NCBI GenBank assembly: GCA_013697225.1 | Contig: JACCXG010000271.1 | Span: 1 to 5,169, forward strand | Length of the DNA stretch: 5,169 nucleotides | From: Acidobacteriota bacterium | GTDB taxonomy: Bacteria; Acidobacteriota; Vicinamibacteria; Vicinamibacterales; 2-12-FULL-66-21 | Direction of reading: 5' to 3' | Part shown: positions 1 through 4,619 of the stretch, piece after piece | How positions within the stretch are numbered: the stretch's first letter is position 1 | Layout: each line of letters opens with the position of its first letter | Program-made: the position numbers and the translations under genes | Notes under the pieces: model-generated | Told to the model about the DNA's origin: nothing | Seen by the model: the letters and a program-made list of their open reading frames with translations, nothing else | Databases searched by the model: none

Positions 1-194
1 AGATTGCAGCGTTCGATGCCGCTGTTCAGGAGGATCGAAACCAGGAGAGCGCCTCGGCACTCAATGCCGCCCTGAATTACGCCCGGGCCGGGGACCGCGT
101 CAAGGCCACGGAGTACCTGGACCGGGCGGCCGCTGACGCGCGGCGGAGCGAGAAAGTCGAGGAGTTGCGCAGAATCCTGGCAGGCCGGCCCTGA
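1..194 (+). CDS. TPR-like protein, C-terminal fragment (5' end outside window)
   Basis: An open frame runs in from the left edge (first complete codon at 3) and ends at TGA 192-194, giving the last 63 residues of a protein. The fragment is all-helical and alanine/arginine/glutamate rich. The stretch ALNYARAGDRVKATEYLDRA has the small/large residue spacing of a tetratricopeptide (TPR) helix pair: A-x-x-Y-A-x-x-G-D followed by A-x-x-Y-L-x-x-A. A second charged helix containing KVEELRRIL closes the protein. TPR units are protein-protein interaction scaffolds and are often found at the C-terminus of larger secreted, kinase or tetratricopeptide-only proteins. The full protein cannot be identified because its start lies outside the window. 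No signal or catalytic motif is visible in this part. The TPR call is from pattern only; another alpha-helical repeat is possible. Confidence 0.7.
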   Translation, partial: IAAFDAAVQEDRNQESASALNAALNYARAGDRVKATEYLDRAAADARRSEKVEELRRILAGRP

Positions 195-220
195 CTGGCT
201 GGAACTCCGGAGCAGTTGTT

Positions 221-239
221 GCTGGCCCCGAGGGGCAGC
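221..239 (+). terminator. Possible terminator-like GC hairpin after the TPR-like gene
   Basis: GCTGGCCCC (221-229) can fold back on GGGGCAGC (232-239) with one bulged G and a very tight loop. A competing GGGG-CAG-CCCC hairpin uses 232-242. The structure starts 26 bases after the TGA of the TPR-like gene. No T-tract follows, so it is at best a weak or Rho-assisted terminator. Confidence 0.25.
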
Positions 240-246
240 CCCGATC

Positions 247-252
247 TACAAT
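247..252 (+). promoter_or_regulatory. Candidate -10 element for the CHRD/PEP-CTERM gene
   Basis: TACAAT matches the sigma70-type -10 consensus TATAAT at five of six positions and lies in the gap before the CHRD gene. Transcription would start near 259, leaving a leader of about 50 bases that contains a small perfect hairpin (CCGCT 258-262 / AGCGG 268-272). No convincing -35 hexamer sits 16-18 bases upstream: TTGCTG at 219-224 is 22 bases away. The call rests on the -10 match alone. Confidence 0.3.
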
Positions 253-294
253 GCTGCCCGCTGAGTAAGCGGATTGGTGTCATCGGGACCGCCC

Positions 295-301
295 GAAGGA
301 G
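295..301 (+). promoter_or_regulatory. Ribosome binding site fixing the CHRD gene start at 309
   Basis: GAAGGAG, with seven bases before ATG 309-311, is a strong Shine-Dalgarno. It decides against an upstream in-frame TTG at 216, which would add 31 non-conserved-looking residues in front of a textbook signal peptide. Confidence 0.85.
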
Positions 302-308
302 CGTTTGT

Positions 309-971
309 ATGCCTCGACTGTGCGTGCCTCTTGTTCTCTCGTTCGTGATCCTCGCCGGCAGCGTGCCAGCCTCTGCCGAACCCCTTGAATTCTGGGCTGT
401 CCTCACGAACGCACAGGAGAACCCGCCAGCGACTCCGACCCTGACGAGCACAGCGGCTCCGCGGCCGGCGTCGTTCGGGACTGCCTTCCTTACGCTGAAC
501 GAGGCGATGACGGCCCTGACCTTCACGGCCACCATCTTCAACATCGATTTCACCGGGTCGCAGACGACGGACACGTTCGACAACCTCACCGCGGCACACA
601 TTCATGCCTCGGCGACGGTGACCCCCACCACCAACGCCGGGGTGGTGTTCGGCTTCTTCGGGGCGCCGTTCAACGACAATAATCCCAACGACGTGGTCGT
701 CACCCCCTTCTCCAGCGGGGTGGGTGGCGTCATCTCAGGGAAGTGGGATGCCCCCGAGGGGAACAACACGACGCTTACCGCCCAGCTGCCGAACATCCTG
801 GCCGGGCGCTCCTACCTCAACTTTCACACCGCGCAGTTTCCCGGCGGTGAAATCCGCGGCGAGATTGCTCCTGTCCCGGAACCCTCCACGATGGTGCTGG
901 TCGGCTTGGGCACCGTGGGTCTGATTCGCCGCCTCCGGCGCCGGGGCCGTCCGGGCGTTCTGGAGAGCTAG
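309..971 (+). CDS. CHRD domain-containing PEP-CTERM sorting protein
   Basis: A 220-residue secreted protein. Residues 1-23 form a Sec signal peptide: one arginine, a hydrophobic run LVLSFVILAG, then cleavage after ASA. Residues about 27-186 match the CHRD domain, named after chordin. Landmarks are E27-F-W-A-V-L at the start, the AHIHA segment at 96-100, and the closing LNFHTAQFPGGEIRGEI at 170-186, which corresponds to the family's typical HTxxxPGGEIRGxx ending. The C-terminus is a classic PEP-CTERM signal: VPEPS at 189-193, a short hydrophobic helix (about 195-206), then an arginine cluster RRLRRRGR. In known systems this tail is processed by an exosortase and retains proteins in the envelope or releases them to the exopolysaccharide matrix. 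CHRD function in bacteria is not established. No exosortase is visible here, so one must be encoded elsewhere. The gene appears to be a single unit, with about 115 bases before the next gene. Confidence 0.93.
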   Translation: MPRLCVPLVLSFVILAGSVPASAEPLEFWAVLTNAQENPPATPTLTSTAAPRPASFGTAFLTLNEAMTALTFTATIFNIDFTGSQTTDTFDNLTAAHIHASATVTPTTNAGVVFGFFGAPFNDNNPNDVVVTPFSSGVGGVISGKWDAPEGNNTTLTAQLPNILAGRSYLNFHTAQFPGGEIRGEIAPVPEPSTMVLVGLGTVGLIRRLRRRGRPGVLES

Positions 972-978
972 ACAGCTC
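965..978 (+). other. Small perfect hairpin across the CHRD stop codon
   Basis: GAGCT (965-969), a four-base loop, then AGCTC (974-978) form a five-base-pair stem spanning the TAG stop at 969-971. No T-run follows. It may be incidental or may assist 3' end formation together with the larger hairpin downstream. Confidence 0.3.
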
Positions 979-1006
979 GCGTCGATCCTCGCCCGGTCGG
1001 TCCTGG

Positions 1007-1030
1007 CGCCGTCCCCTTTCCGGGGCGGTG
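1007..1030 (+). terminator. Possible GC-rich terminator hairpin after the CHRD gene
   Basis: CGCCG-T-CCCC (1007-1016) pairs with GGGGCGGTG (1022-1030) around a TTTCC loop. This gives nine pairs including one G-T wobble, with a bulged T at 1012. It lies 36 bases past the CHRD stop and before the next gene. There is no T-tract, so an intrinsic terminator is doubtful. Confidence 0.35.
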
Positions 1031-1055
1031 TGCGAGTCAGGCGGACCGGGCAGGA

Positions 1056-1061
1056 TTGACA
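1056..1061 (+). promoter_or_regulatory. Candidate -35 element for the DinB-like gene
   Basis: TTGACA is a perfect sigma70-type -35 hexamer, 26 bases before ATG 1088. At the expected distance the -10 region (about 1079-1084, AGTACC) is poor. If functional, transcription would begin at or within a few bases of the start codon, which agrees with the lack of a Shine-Dalgarno and would make the message leaderless. Confidence 0.3.
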
Positions 1062-1087
1062 ACGACGAAGCGGATCCAAGTACCCGC

Positions 1088-1606
1088 ATGGCGACGAGCC
1101 CTGCCCCCGAAGTCTGGCTTCGCGGCCCGATCCCTGGCATCCCCGCTTTCCTGCAGCCCGTCGCCCACAGTCTGTTGCAATCTCGAGAGGAGCTCTCGGC
1201 GCTCCTGCCCCGTCTGACAGATGAGCAGATCCGGGAGCGTCCCTCCGGTGCGGCCTCCGTGGGGTTCCACGTGCGCCATGCCGCAGGCAGCCTGGATCGG
1301 CTGTGCACGTACGCGCGCGGAGAGGGGCTGACGCCCGCGCAGCTGGACGCCCTTGCCCGTGAAGCCCAGTCCGATCCAACCCCCGACGCCGGCGCCGCGC
1401 TCCTGGCCGCGTTCGAGGCGGAGGTGGACCGCGCTCTCGAGCAGCTCCGGAACACGAGCGACGCCACGCTGCTCGACCGGCGCGAGGTGGGCAGGGGGCG
1501 GCTGCCGTCCACGACCATAGGCCTGCTCTTCCACGCGGCGGAGCACACCCAGCGGCACGCAGGCCAGGCGGTCACCACGGCGCGGATTGTGTCGGGACGT
1601 CGCTGA
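1088..1606 (+). CDS. DinB/YfiT-family putative metal-dependent protein
   Basis: A 172-residue cytoplasmic protein of the DinB four-helix-bundle superfamily. The family uses three histidines to bind a divalent metal: one in helix 2 and an HxxxH pair in the last long helix. Here helix 2 carries VGFHVRHAAGSLDRL (58-72; H64 the likely ligand, H61 nearby) and the C-terminal helix carries FHAAEHTQRHAGQ (148-160; H153 and H157 the likely pair, H149 an extra histidine). Length is normal. Some relatives are thiol S-transferases (bacillithiol, mycothiol) or stress-induced proteins, but the reaction cannot be assigned from sequence. Start choice: the frame stays open upstream to GTG 1028, but the residues added from there are unlike the family, so ATG 1088 is preferred even though no Shine-Dalgarno precedes it. 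The next gene begins 46 bases after the stop and could be cotranscribed. Confidence 0.88.
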   Translation: MATSPAPEVWLRGPIPGIPAFLQPVAHSLLQSREELSALLPRLTDEQIRERPSGAASVGFHVRHAAGSLDRLCTYARGEGLTPAQLDALAREAQSDPTPDAGAALLAAFEAEVDRALEQLRNTSDATLLDRREVGRGRLPSTTIGLLFHAAEHTQRHAGQAVTTARIVSGRR

Positions 1607-1619
1607 TCGTGCGAGAATG

Positions 1620-1639
1620 TGCGTCCAGTCACGGACGCA
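1620..1639 (+). promoter_or_regulatory. Perfect hairpin abutting the isomerase gene's ribosome binding site
   Basis: TGCGTCC (1620-1626) and GGACGCA (1633-1639) form seven uninterrupted base pairs around a six-base loop AGTCAC. The 3' arm ends on the first A of the Shine-Dalgarno at 1639-1645. It could modulate ribosome access or be a structural spacer after the DinB-like gene. No T-run follows, so it is not an intrinsic terminator. Confidence 0.45.
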
Positions 1640-1645
1640 GAGGAG
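1639..1645 (+). promoter_or_regulatory. Ribosome binding site supporting a TTG start at 1653
   Basis: AGAGGAG lies seven bases before TTG 1653-1655. An in-frame ATG at 1617 and GTG at 1587 have no Shine-Dalgarno. A start at 1617 or 1587 would also read through this site and lengthen the region before the Tat motif. Confidence 0.75.
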
Positions 1646-1652
1646 CATTCCC

Positions 1653-2738
1653 TTGGAACACCACCCAGACCAGATCACGACTGCCGCGGCACCCGACCGG
1701 CGGGAGTTCCTGAAGACCCTCGGCGCGGCCGCCGTCGCGCTTGGCAGCCCGGTGGCTGCGCAGACGCCAGCCTCTCCGGTGCGCTTCGGCATCGACATGT
1801 TCAGCGTCGGTGCGCAGAACTGGACCCCGTTCCAGCAGCTCGACTTCGTGGCGAGGTCCCAGGCCAAGGTGATCCACTTCAGTGAGATCCGGTTCCTCGG
1901 CAGCCTCGAGCCCGACCATCTGCGGCAAGTGCGGACCCGGGCCGACGAACTGGGTCTGGACGTGGAAGTCGGGATGCGCTCCATCTGCCCGACCTCGACC
2001 TCCTTCGACAAGGCGGCCGGCACCGCCGAAGACCAGCTCGGGAGGATGGCCGAGGCTGCACGCATCATGCGCTCCCCGATCGTCCGGGCCTTTCTCGGCA
2101 GCAGCGCCGACAGGCGCACGGGTATCGAGGCGCACATCGAAGAGACGGTCAAGGTGCTCAAGAACACGCGTTCCCGGATCATGGACGCGGGCGTGAAGAT
2201 CGCGATCGAGAATCACGCGGGGGACATGCAGGCGCGCGAGCTGAAGATGCTCGTGGAAGCCGCGGGCCCCGAGTTCGTCGGGGTGACCTTCGATTCCGGC
2301 AATTCCGCGTGGACGATCGAAGATCCGCATCTGACCCTGGAGACGCTGGCCCCCTACATCCTCACGAGCCACCTGCGCGACAGCGCCATCTGGAAGAGTG
2401 GCGAGGGGGTGGCCGTGCGTTGGACCCGGATGGGGGAGGGCACCATCGGAATGGACACCCTGATCCGCAATTACGTTCAGGCCTGTCCGGGCAAGGCGGT
2501 CACGATCGAAGTCATCGTCACGCCAAAGCCTCGGATGTTCGCCTACACGAATCCGCAGTTCTGGGAGCTGTACCGCAATACGCCCGCGTGGGAGTTCTCC
2601 CGGTTCCTTGTCCTCAGCGACAAGGGCGAGCCGGCGCCAGCGGCAACCGACGAACCGGAGGGCACGCCGGCGGAGCGCAACCTGGCACATGCCGAGGCGA
2701 GCGCCCGCTGGACACGGGAGTTCCTGGCGAGCCTGTAG
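1653..2738 (+). CDS. Tat-exported sugar phosphate isomerase/epimerase-like TIM-barrel protein
   Basis: A 361-residue protein in the xylose-isomerase-like TIM-barrel superfamily (AP endonuclease family 2 fold). The N-terminus has a twin-arginine signal: DRREFLK at 15-21, a mild hydrophobic stretch LGAAAVALGS, then a VAA site near 34-36 for cleavage. The barrel begins about 43 (VRFGIDMFS). Probable metal ligands lie at the ends of late strands, as in the family: E186 in AIENH, D214 in TFDSGN, H240 in SHLRD and E286 in TIEVI. Relatives isomerise or epimerise sugars, or act on inositol-type and modified sugars; the substrate is unknown here. Tat export implies that the folded, metal-loaded enzyme works in the periplasm. 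After the barrel, residues about 324-346 form a proline/alanine/glutamate-rich segment, followed by a short terminal helix. TTG 1653 is chosen because of its Shine-Dalgarno; ATG 1617 is the alternative and would add 12 residues. Confidence 0.87.
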   Translation: MEHHPDQITTAAAPDRREFLKTLGAAAVALGSPVAAQTPASPVRFGIDMFSVGAQNWTPFQQLDFVARSQAKVIHFSEIRFLGSLEPDHLRQVRTRADELGLDVEVGMRSICPTSTSFDKAAGTAEDQLGRMAEAARIMRSPIVRAFLGSSADRRTGIEAHIEETVKVLKNTRSRIMDAGVKIAIENHAGDMQARELKMLVEAAGPEFVGVTFDSGNSAWTIEDPHLTLETLAPYILTSHLRDSAIWKSGEGVAVRWTRMGEGTIGMDTLIRNYVQACPGKAVTIEVIVTPKPRMFAYTNPQFWELYRNTPAWEFSRFLVLSDKGEPAPAATDEPEGTPAERNLAHAEASARWTREFLASL

Positions 2739-2767
2739 CCGCTGAGGCGTTGACCTGTCCCACCGCA

Positions 2768-2781
2768 GATCCGCGATCCGC
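2768..2781 (+). repeat. Seven-base tandem duplication before the methyltransferase start
   Basis: GATCCGC occurs twice head to tail (2768-2774, 2775-2781) and runs directly into the GTG start at 2782. It occupies the place where a Shine-Dalgarno would normally be. It could be a small operator or a chance duplication. Confidence 0.4.
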
Positions 2782-3354
2782 GTGCTCCGTCCCTTTTCTG
2801 CGGTCCCGCTGATCTGCATCCTTGCCCTGCTCGGGGCCGGCCAGAACGAGCAGGCCTCCGGGACCGCCGGGCCGCAGCGCCCCGCCCGGACCCCGGACAT
2901 CTTCTTCGCCCCGAGCTTCGAACCTATCGTCCACGAGATGCTGGTGCTGGCGGAGGTCACATCCGAAGACGTCGTCTACGATCTCGGATCGGGGGACGGA
3001 CAGATCGTGATCCTGGCGGCGCAGAAGTACGGGGCGCGGGGCGTCGGGATGGAGCTTCAGCCGCAGCTGGTCCAGATTGCCCGGCAGGTCGCACGGGACG
3101 CCGAGCTCGAGAACAAGGTCACCTTCATCGAAGGGGATCTGTTCACGGCCGACATCCGCAGCGCTACCGTCGTCACCCTCTACCTCTCGCCAGGCGTCAA
3201 CCGCGATCTGGAGCCCAAACTGAAGCGGGAGCTCCGTCCCGGCACGCGGGTGGTTTCACACCAGTTTCCAATAGGGGAGTGGAAGCCGGAGAAGGTCGTG
3301 ACGGCAGGCGAGCATCGTGTGCAGCTTTTCCTCTGGCGCGTGCCTGCACGATGA
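2782..3354 (+). CDS. Class I SAM-dependent methyltransferase with N-terminal export-like segment
   Basis: A 190-residue protein with a Rossmann-fold methyltransferase domain from about 38. Motif I is VVYDLGSGDGQIV (64-76), with the glycine-rich SAM loop at D67-G73. E91 in GVGMELQP ends strand 2 and should hold the ribose hydroxyls. VTFIEGDLF (113-121) and VVTLYLSPGVN (130-140) follow, then LRPGTRVVSHQFPIGEW (151-167). The PDIFFAP entry and the LYLxPxVN and GTRVVSHxF signatures resemble a bacterial group related to FAM173/ATPSCKMT lysine methyltransferases; the acceptor is unknown. Residues 1-20 (one arginine, then VPLICILALLGAG) look like a signal peptide or membrane anchor, odd for a SAM enzyme. 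No lipobox cysteine follows. GTG 2782 is the earliest standard start after an in-frame TGA at 2743, and it lacks a Shine-Dalgarno. The gene starts 43 bases after the isomerase gene, so cotranscription is plausible. Confidence 0.88.
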   Translation: MLRPFSAVPLICILALLGAGQNEQASGTAGPQRPARTPDIFFAPSFEPIVHEMLVLAEVTSEDVVYDLGSGDGQIVILAAQKYGARGVGMELQPQLVQIARQVARDAELENKVTFIEGDLFTADIRSATVVTLYLSPGVNRDLEPKLKRELRPGTRVVSHQFPIGEWKPEKVVTAGEHRVQLFLWRVPAR

Positions 3355-3369
3355 AAAGGGGTACAGGAT

Positions 3370-4497
3370 TCACGGCCGCAGGACGCCACGGAACCCCACA
3401 TTGGAGCTCCCCGTATCGACCGCCCCCTTGCCGCGGCTGCCCACGAGATAGCGCGTGCAGTAGGCATCCGAGCAGAGGAACGATCCTCCGCGCTGGACGC
3501 GCTTCGGCACGCCGGGCTCCTGGGGATCGAAACTGTCGGAGGGGCCCTGCGGATTGTCGCGCAGCGCCGCAGGACCGCTGCGATAGGCATCAGCGCGGTA
3601 CCAGTCGGCGCACCACTGCCAGACGTTCCCCCCCATGTCATAGAGGCCGAACCCGTTGGCCGGGAAGGCCGCCACCGGCGACGTACCTCGAAAGCCGTCC
3701 TCGGCGCTGTTCGAGACCGGGAACGTCCCCTGCCAGATATTGGCTGCAGGCGTACCGCCGGGCCGCAGGTCGTCTCCCCATGAGTACCGGTTGCGGTCCA
3801 GCCCTCCGCGCGCGGCGAACTCGTACTCGGCCTCCGTGGGCAGGCGCTTGCCGGCCCACGTGAGGTAGGCAACCGCATCTTCCCAGGCCACGTGCACGAC
3901 AGGATGCCCCTCCCGGCCGTCCGTCGTGCTACCGCTTCCTTCAGGGTGACGCCAGCTCGCGCCGCTGACGTACTGCCACCACTGGCCAGGATTCTCCAAC
4001 GAACGCACGGCTGGCGGCGCCACGAAAACTACAGAGCCGGGCACCAGTGCCGCCGCGGGGACGCCGGGGAAGTCGCGCGGATTCAGGGGGCGCTCTGCGA
4101 CAGTCACGTACTGCGTCGCGTGGACGAAACGGGCGAACTGCGCGTTGCTTACCGGTGCCTCGTCCATCCAGAATCCGTCGACACGAACGGCATGAACAGG
4201 CTCCGCATCAGGCAGGCCGCAATCCGGACATCCCATGAAGAAGGTGCCACCGGGGATCCAGACCATTCCCTCCGGCGCCGGATCCGGCGCCGGGGTCGCA
4301 TTCAGGACCGGACGGATCTCGCGATCCGCCGCCGCCGACCCGCCAGACAGGGCATGTTCATGAGCCCCAGCCGCCGCATGCCCTGCGTGATGCTCTGCGG
4401 TACCGGGGCCGGCCTCCCGGCTGTTCAAATACCAAATCGTTCCTCCGGCAAGTGCCAGCACGACGGCCACGACGATCGCTCCCCGACTTCCTCTCAT
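3370..4497 (-). CDS. Membrane-anchored formylglycine-generating enzyme (SUMF1/FGE family)
   Basis: A 375-residue protein. FGE oxidises the cysteine of a CxPxR motif in type I sulfatases to Calpha-formylglycine, using oxygen and Cu(I). Residues 7-23 are one hydrophobic helix after basic R2 and R5, predicted to anchor the protein with its catalytic domain outside the cytoplasm. A histidine-rich segment (H36, H37, H40, H46, H48) and a Pro-Ala-Asp linker (about 68-76) lead to the FGE domain (77-375). The match to the human enzyme is strong: WRHPEG (182-187), HPVVHVAW, AGKRLPTEAEYEFAARGG, NIWQGTFPVSN (253-263) and EDGFRGTSPVAAFPANG (266-282). The active-site pair RGGSFLCSDAYCTRY has C342 and C347 with the same spacing as human C336/C341, so it should be active rather than a structural homologue. 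Calcium-site residues N253, I254, D267 and F269 are kept. C90 and C93 form an extra CPDC pair. No sulfatase lies in the window. The gene converges on the methyltransferase gene with 15 bases between stops. Confidence 0.95.
   Translation of the reverse strand: MRGSRGAIVVAVVLALAGGTIWYLNSREAGPGTAEHHAGHAAAGAHEHALSGGSAAADREIRPVLNATPAPDPAPEGMVWIPGGTFFMGCPDCGLPDAEPVHAVRVDGFWMDEAPVSNAQFARFVHATQYVTVAERPLNPRDFPGVPAAALVPGSVVFVAPPAVRSLENPGQWWQYVSGASWRHPEGSGSTTDGREGHPVVHVAWEDAVAYLTWAGKRLPTEAEYEFAARGGLDRNRYSWGDDLRPGGTPAANIWQGTFPVSNSAEDGFRGTSPVAAFPANGFGLYDMGGNVWQWCADWYRADAYRSGPAALRDNPQGPSDSFDPQEPGVPKRVQRGGSFLCSDAYCTRYLVGSRGKGAVDTGSSNVGFRGVLRP
4272..4293. repeat. 22-base perfect palindrome inside the FGE gene
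   Basis: Positions 4272-4293 are a perfect inverted repeat centred between 4282 and 4283 on a GGATCC core, with each arm reading CCGGCGCCGGA. It encodes the PAPDPAP linker between the histidine-rich region and the catalytic domain of the FGE protein. It may simply result from repetitive proline/alanine codons, but it could form a strong hairpin in the mRNA. Confidence 0.8.
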
Positions 4498-4589
4498 CGC
4501 TGCCCTCTCCCGTGTATCAGAGCATCGGCCAGGATCACACCACCGGCATGACCCGGACGAGCTTGCTGCGCCCCCGCTTCCGATTTCAT
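4494..4589 (-). CDS. Small ORF (31 aa) translationally coupled to the FGE gene
   Basis: On the minus strand an ATG at 4589-4587 opens 31 codons ending in TGA at 4496-4494. That stop shares four bases (ATGA) with the FGE start at 4497-4495, the classic arrangement for translational coupling. GGAGGAG ends five bases before the ATG, one of the best ribosome sites in the window. The peptide begins MKSEAGAQQARPGHAGG, continues with a mildly hydrophobic VILADALIH and ends GRGQR. It has no cysteine, no transmembrane helix and no sulfatase CxPxR motif, and I do not recognise it. It could be a small protein, a leader peptide controlling FGE, or a chance frame behind a strong purine run. The strong Shine-Dalgarno together with the overlap makes chance less likely, but with only 31 codons this is a candidate and not a certain gene. 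Confidence 0.5.
   Translation of the reverse strand: MKSEAGAQQARPGHAGGVILADALIHGRGQR
4503..4511 (-). promoter_or_regulatory. Ribosome binding site of the FGE gene
   Basis: Read on the minus strand, GGGAGAGGG ends five bases before the FGE ATG. It supports the 4497 start and with it the N-terminal membrane anchor. It lies inside the small upstream ORF, so ribosomes finishing that ORF would pass directly over it. Confidence 0.65.
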
Positions 4590-4594
4590 CAACT

Positions 4595-4601
4595 CTCCTC
4601 C
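4595..4601 (-). promoter_or_regulatory. Strong ribosome binding site of the small ORF upstream of FGE
   Basis: GGAGGAG on the minus strand, with five bases (AGTTG) before ATG 4589-4587. It is the main evidence that the 31-codon frame is translated. It lies only 18 bases from the start of the divergent deacetylase gene, so any minus-strand promoter must overlap that gene's start. Confidence 0.6.
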
Positions 4602-4607
4602 GTCAGG

Positions 4608-4613
4608 TACTAT
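4608..4613 (+). promoter_or_regulatory. Candidate -10 element of the deacetylase gene, possibly shared with FGE
   Basis: TACTAT matches the -10 consensus TATAAT at four of six positions and lies six bases before ATG 4620, so transcription would begin at the start codon itself. A weak -35 candidate, TTCATC (4585-4590), is 17 bases upstream. On the other strand the same bases read GATAGT (4614-4609), also four of six, and would start a transcript just before the small ORF's ribosome site. Confidence 0.35.
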
Positions 4614-4619
4614 CGAAGG

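Noticed and set aside
216..308. TTG 216 as the start of the CHRD protein
   Set aside because: It would bury the signal peptide behind 31 extra residues, while ATG 309 has a strong Shine-Dalgarno at the right distance.
1028..1087. GTG 1028 as the start of the DinB-like protein
   Set aside because: The added 20 residues are Gly/Asp-rich and unlike the family, and the GTG lies inside a hairpin arm without a ribosome site.
735..1632. Minus-strand frames opposite the CHRD end and DinB gene (214 and 271 codons)
   Set aside because: Composition is dominated by Arg, Ser, Ala and Pro without domain motifs, and they oppose conserved metal-site codons of the DinB-like gene.
1037..2182. 381-codon minus-strand frame across the DinB and isomerase genes
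   Set aside because: It spans two well-supported plus-strand genes and their gap, and shows no domain or export signal. It is a GC-bias shadow.
1629..2960. 443-codon open frame on the minus strand opposite the isomerase gene
   Set aside because: It is antisense to a clear TIM-barrel protein, has an arginine/proline/histidine-rich composition with no recognisable domain, and is the kind of long open frame that high-GC codon bias produces opposite real genes.
3180..3878. 232-codon minus-strand frame overlapping the FGE gene in another frame
   Set aside because: The FGE frame has a full set of conserved active-site residues. This frame is Arg/Ser/Pro-rich and runs past the FGE stop into the methyltransferase gene.
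3279..4551. Plus-strand frames of 194 and 219 codons opposite the FGE gene
   Set aside because: They are antisense to the FGE coding sequence and arginine/proline-rich, with no motif.
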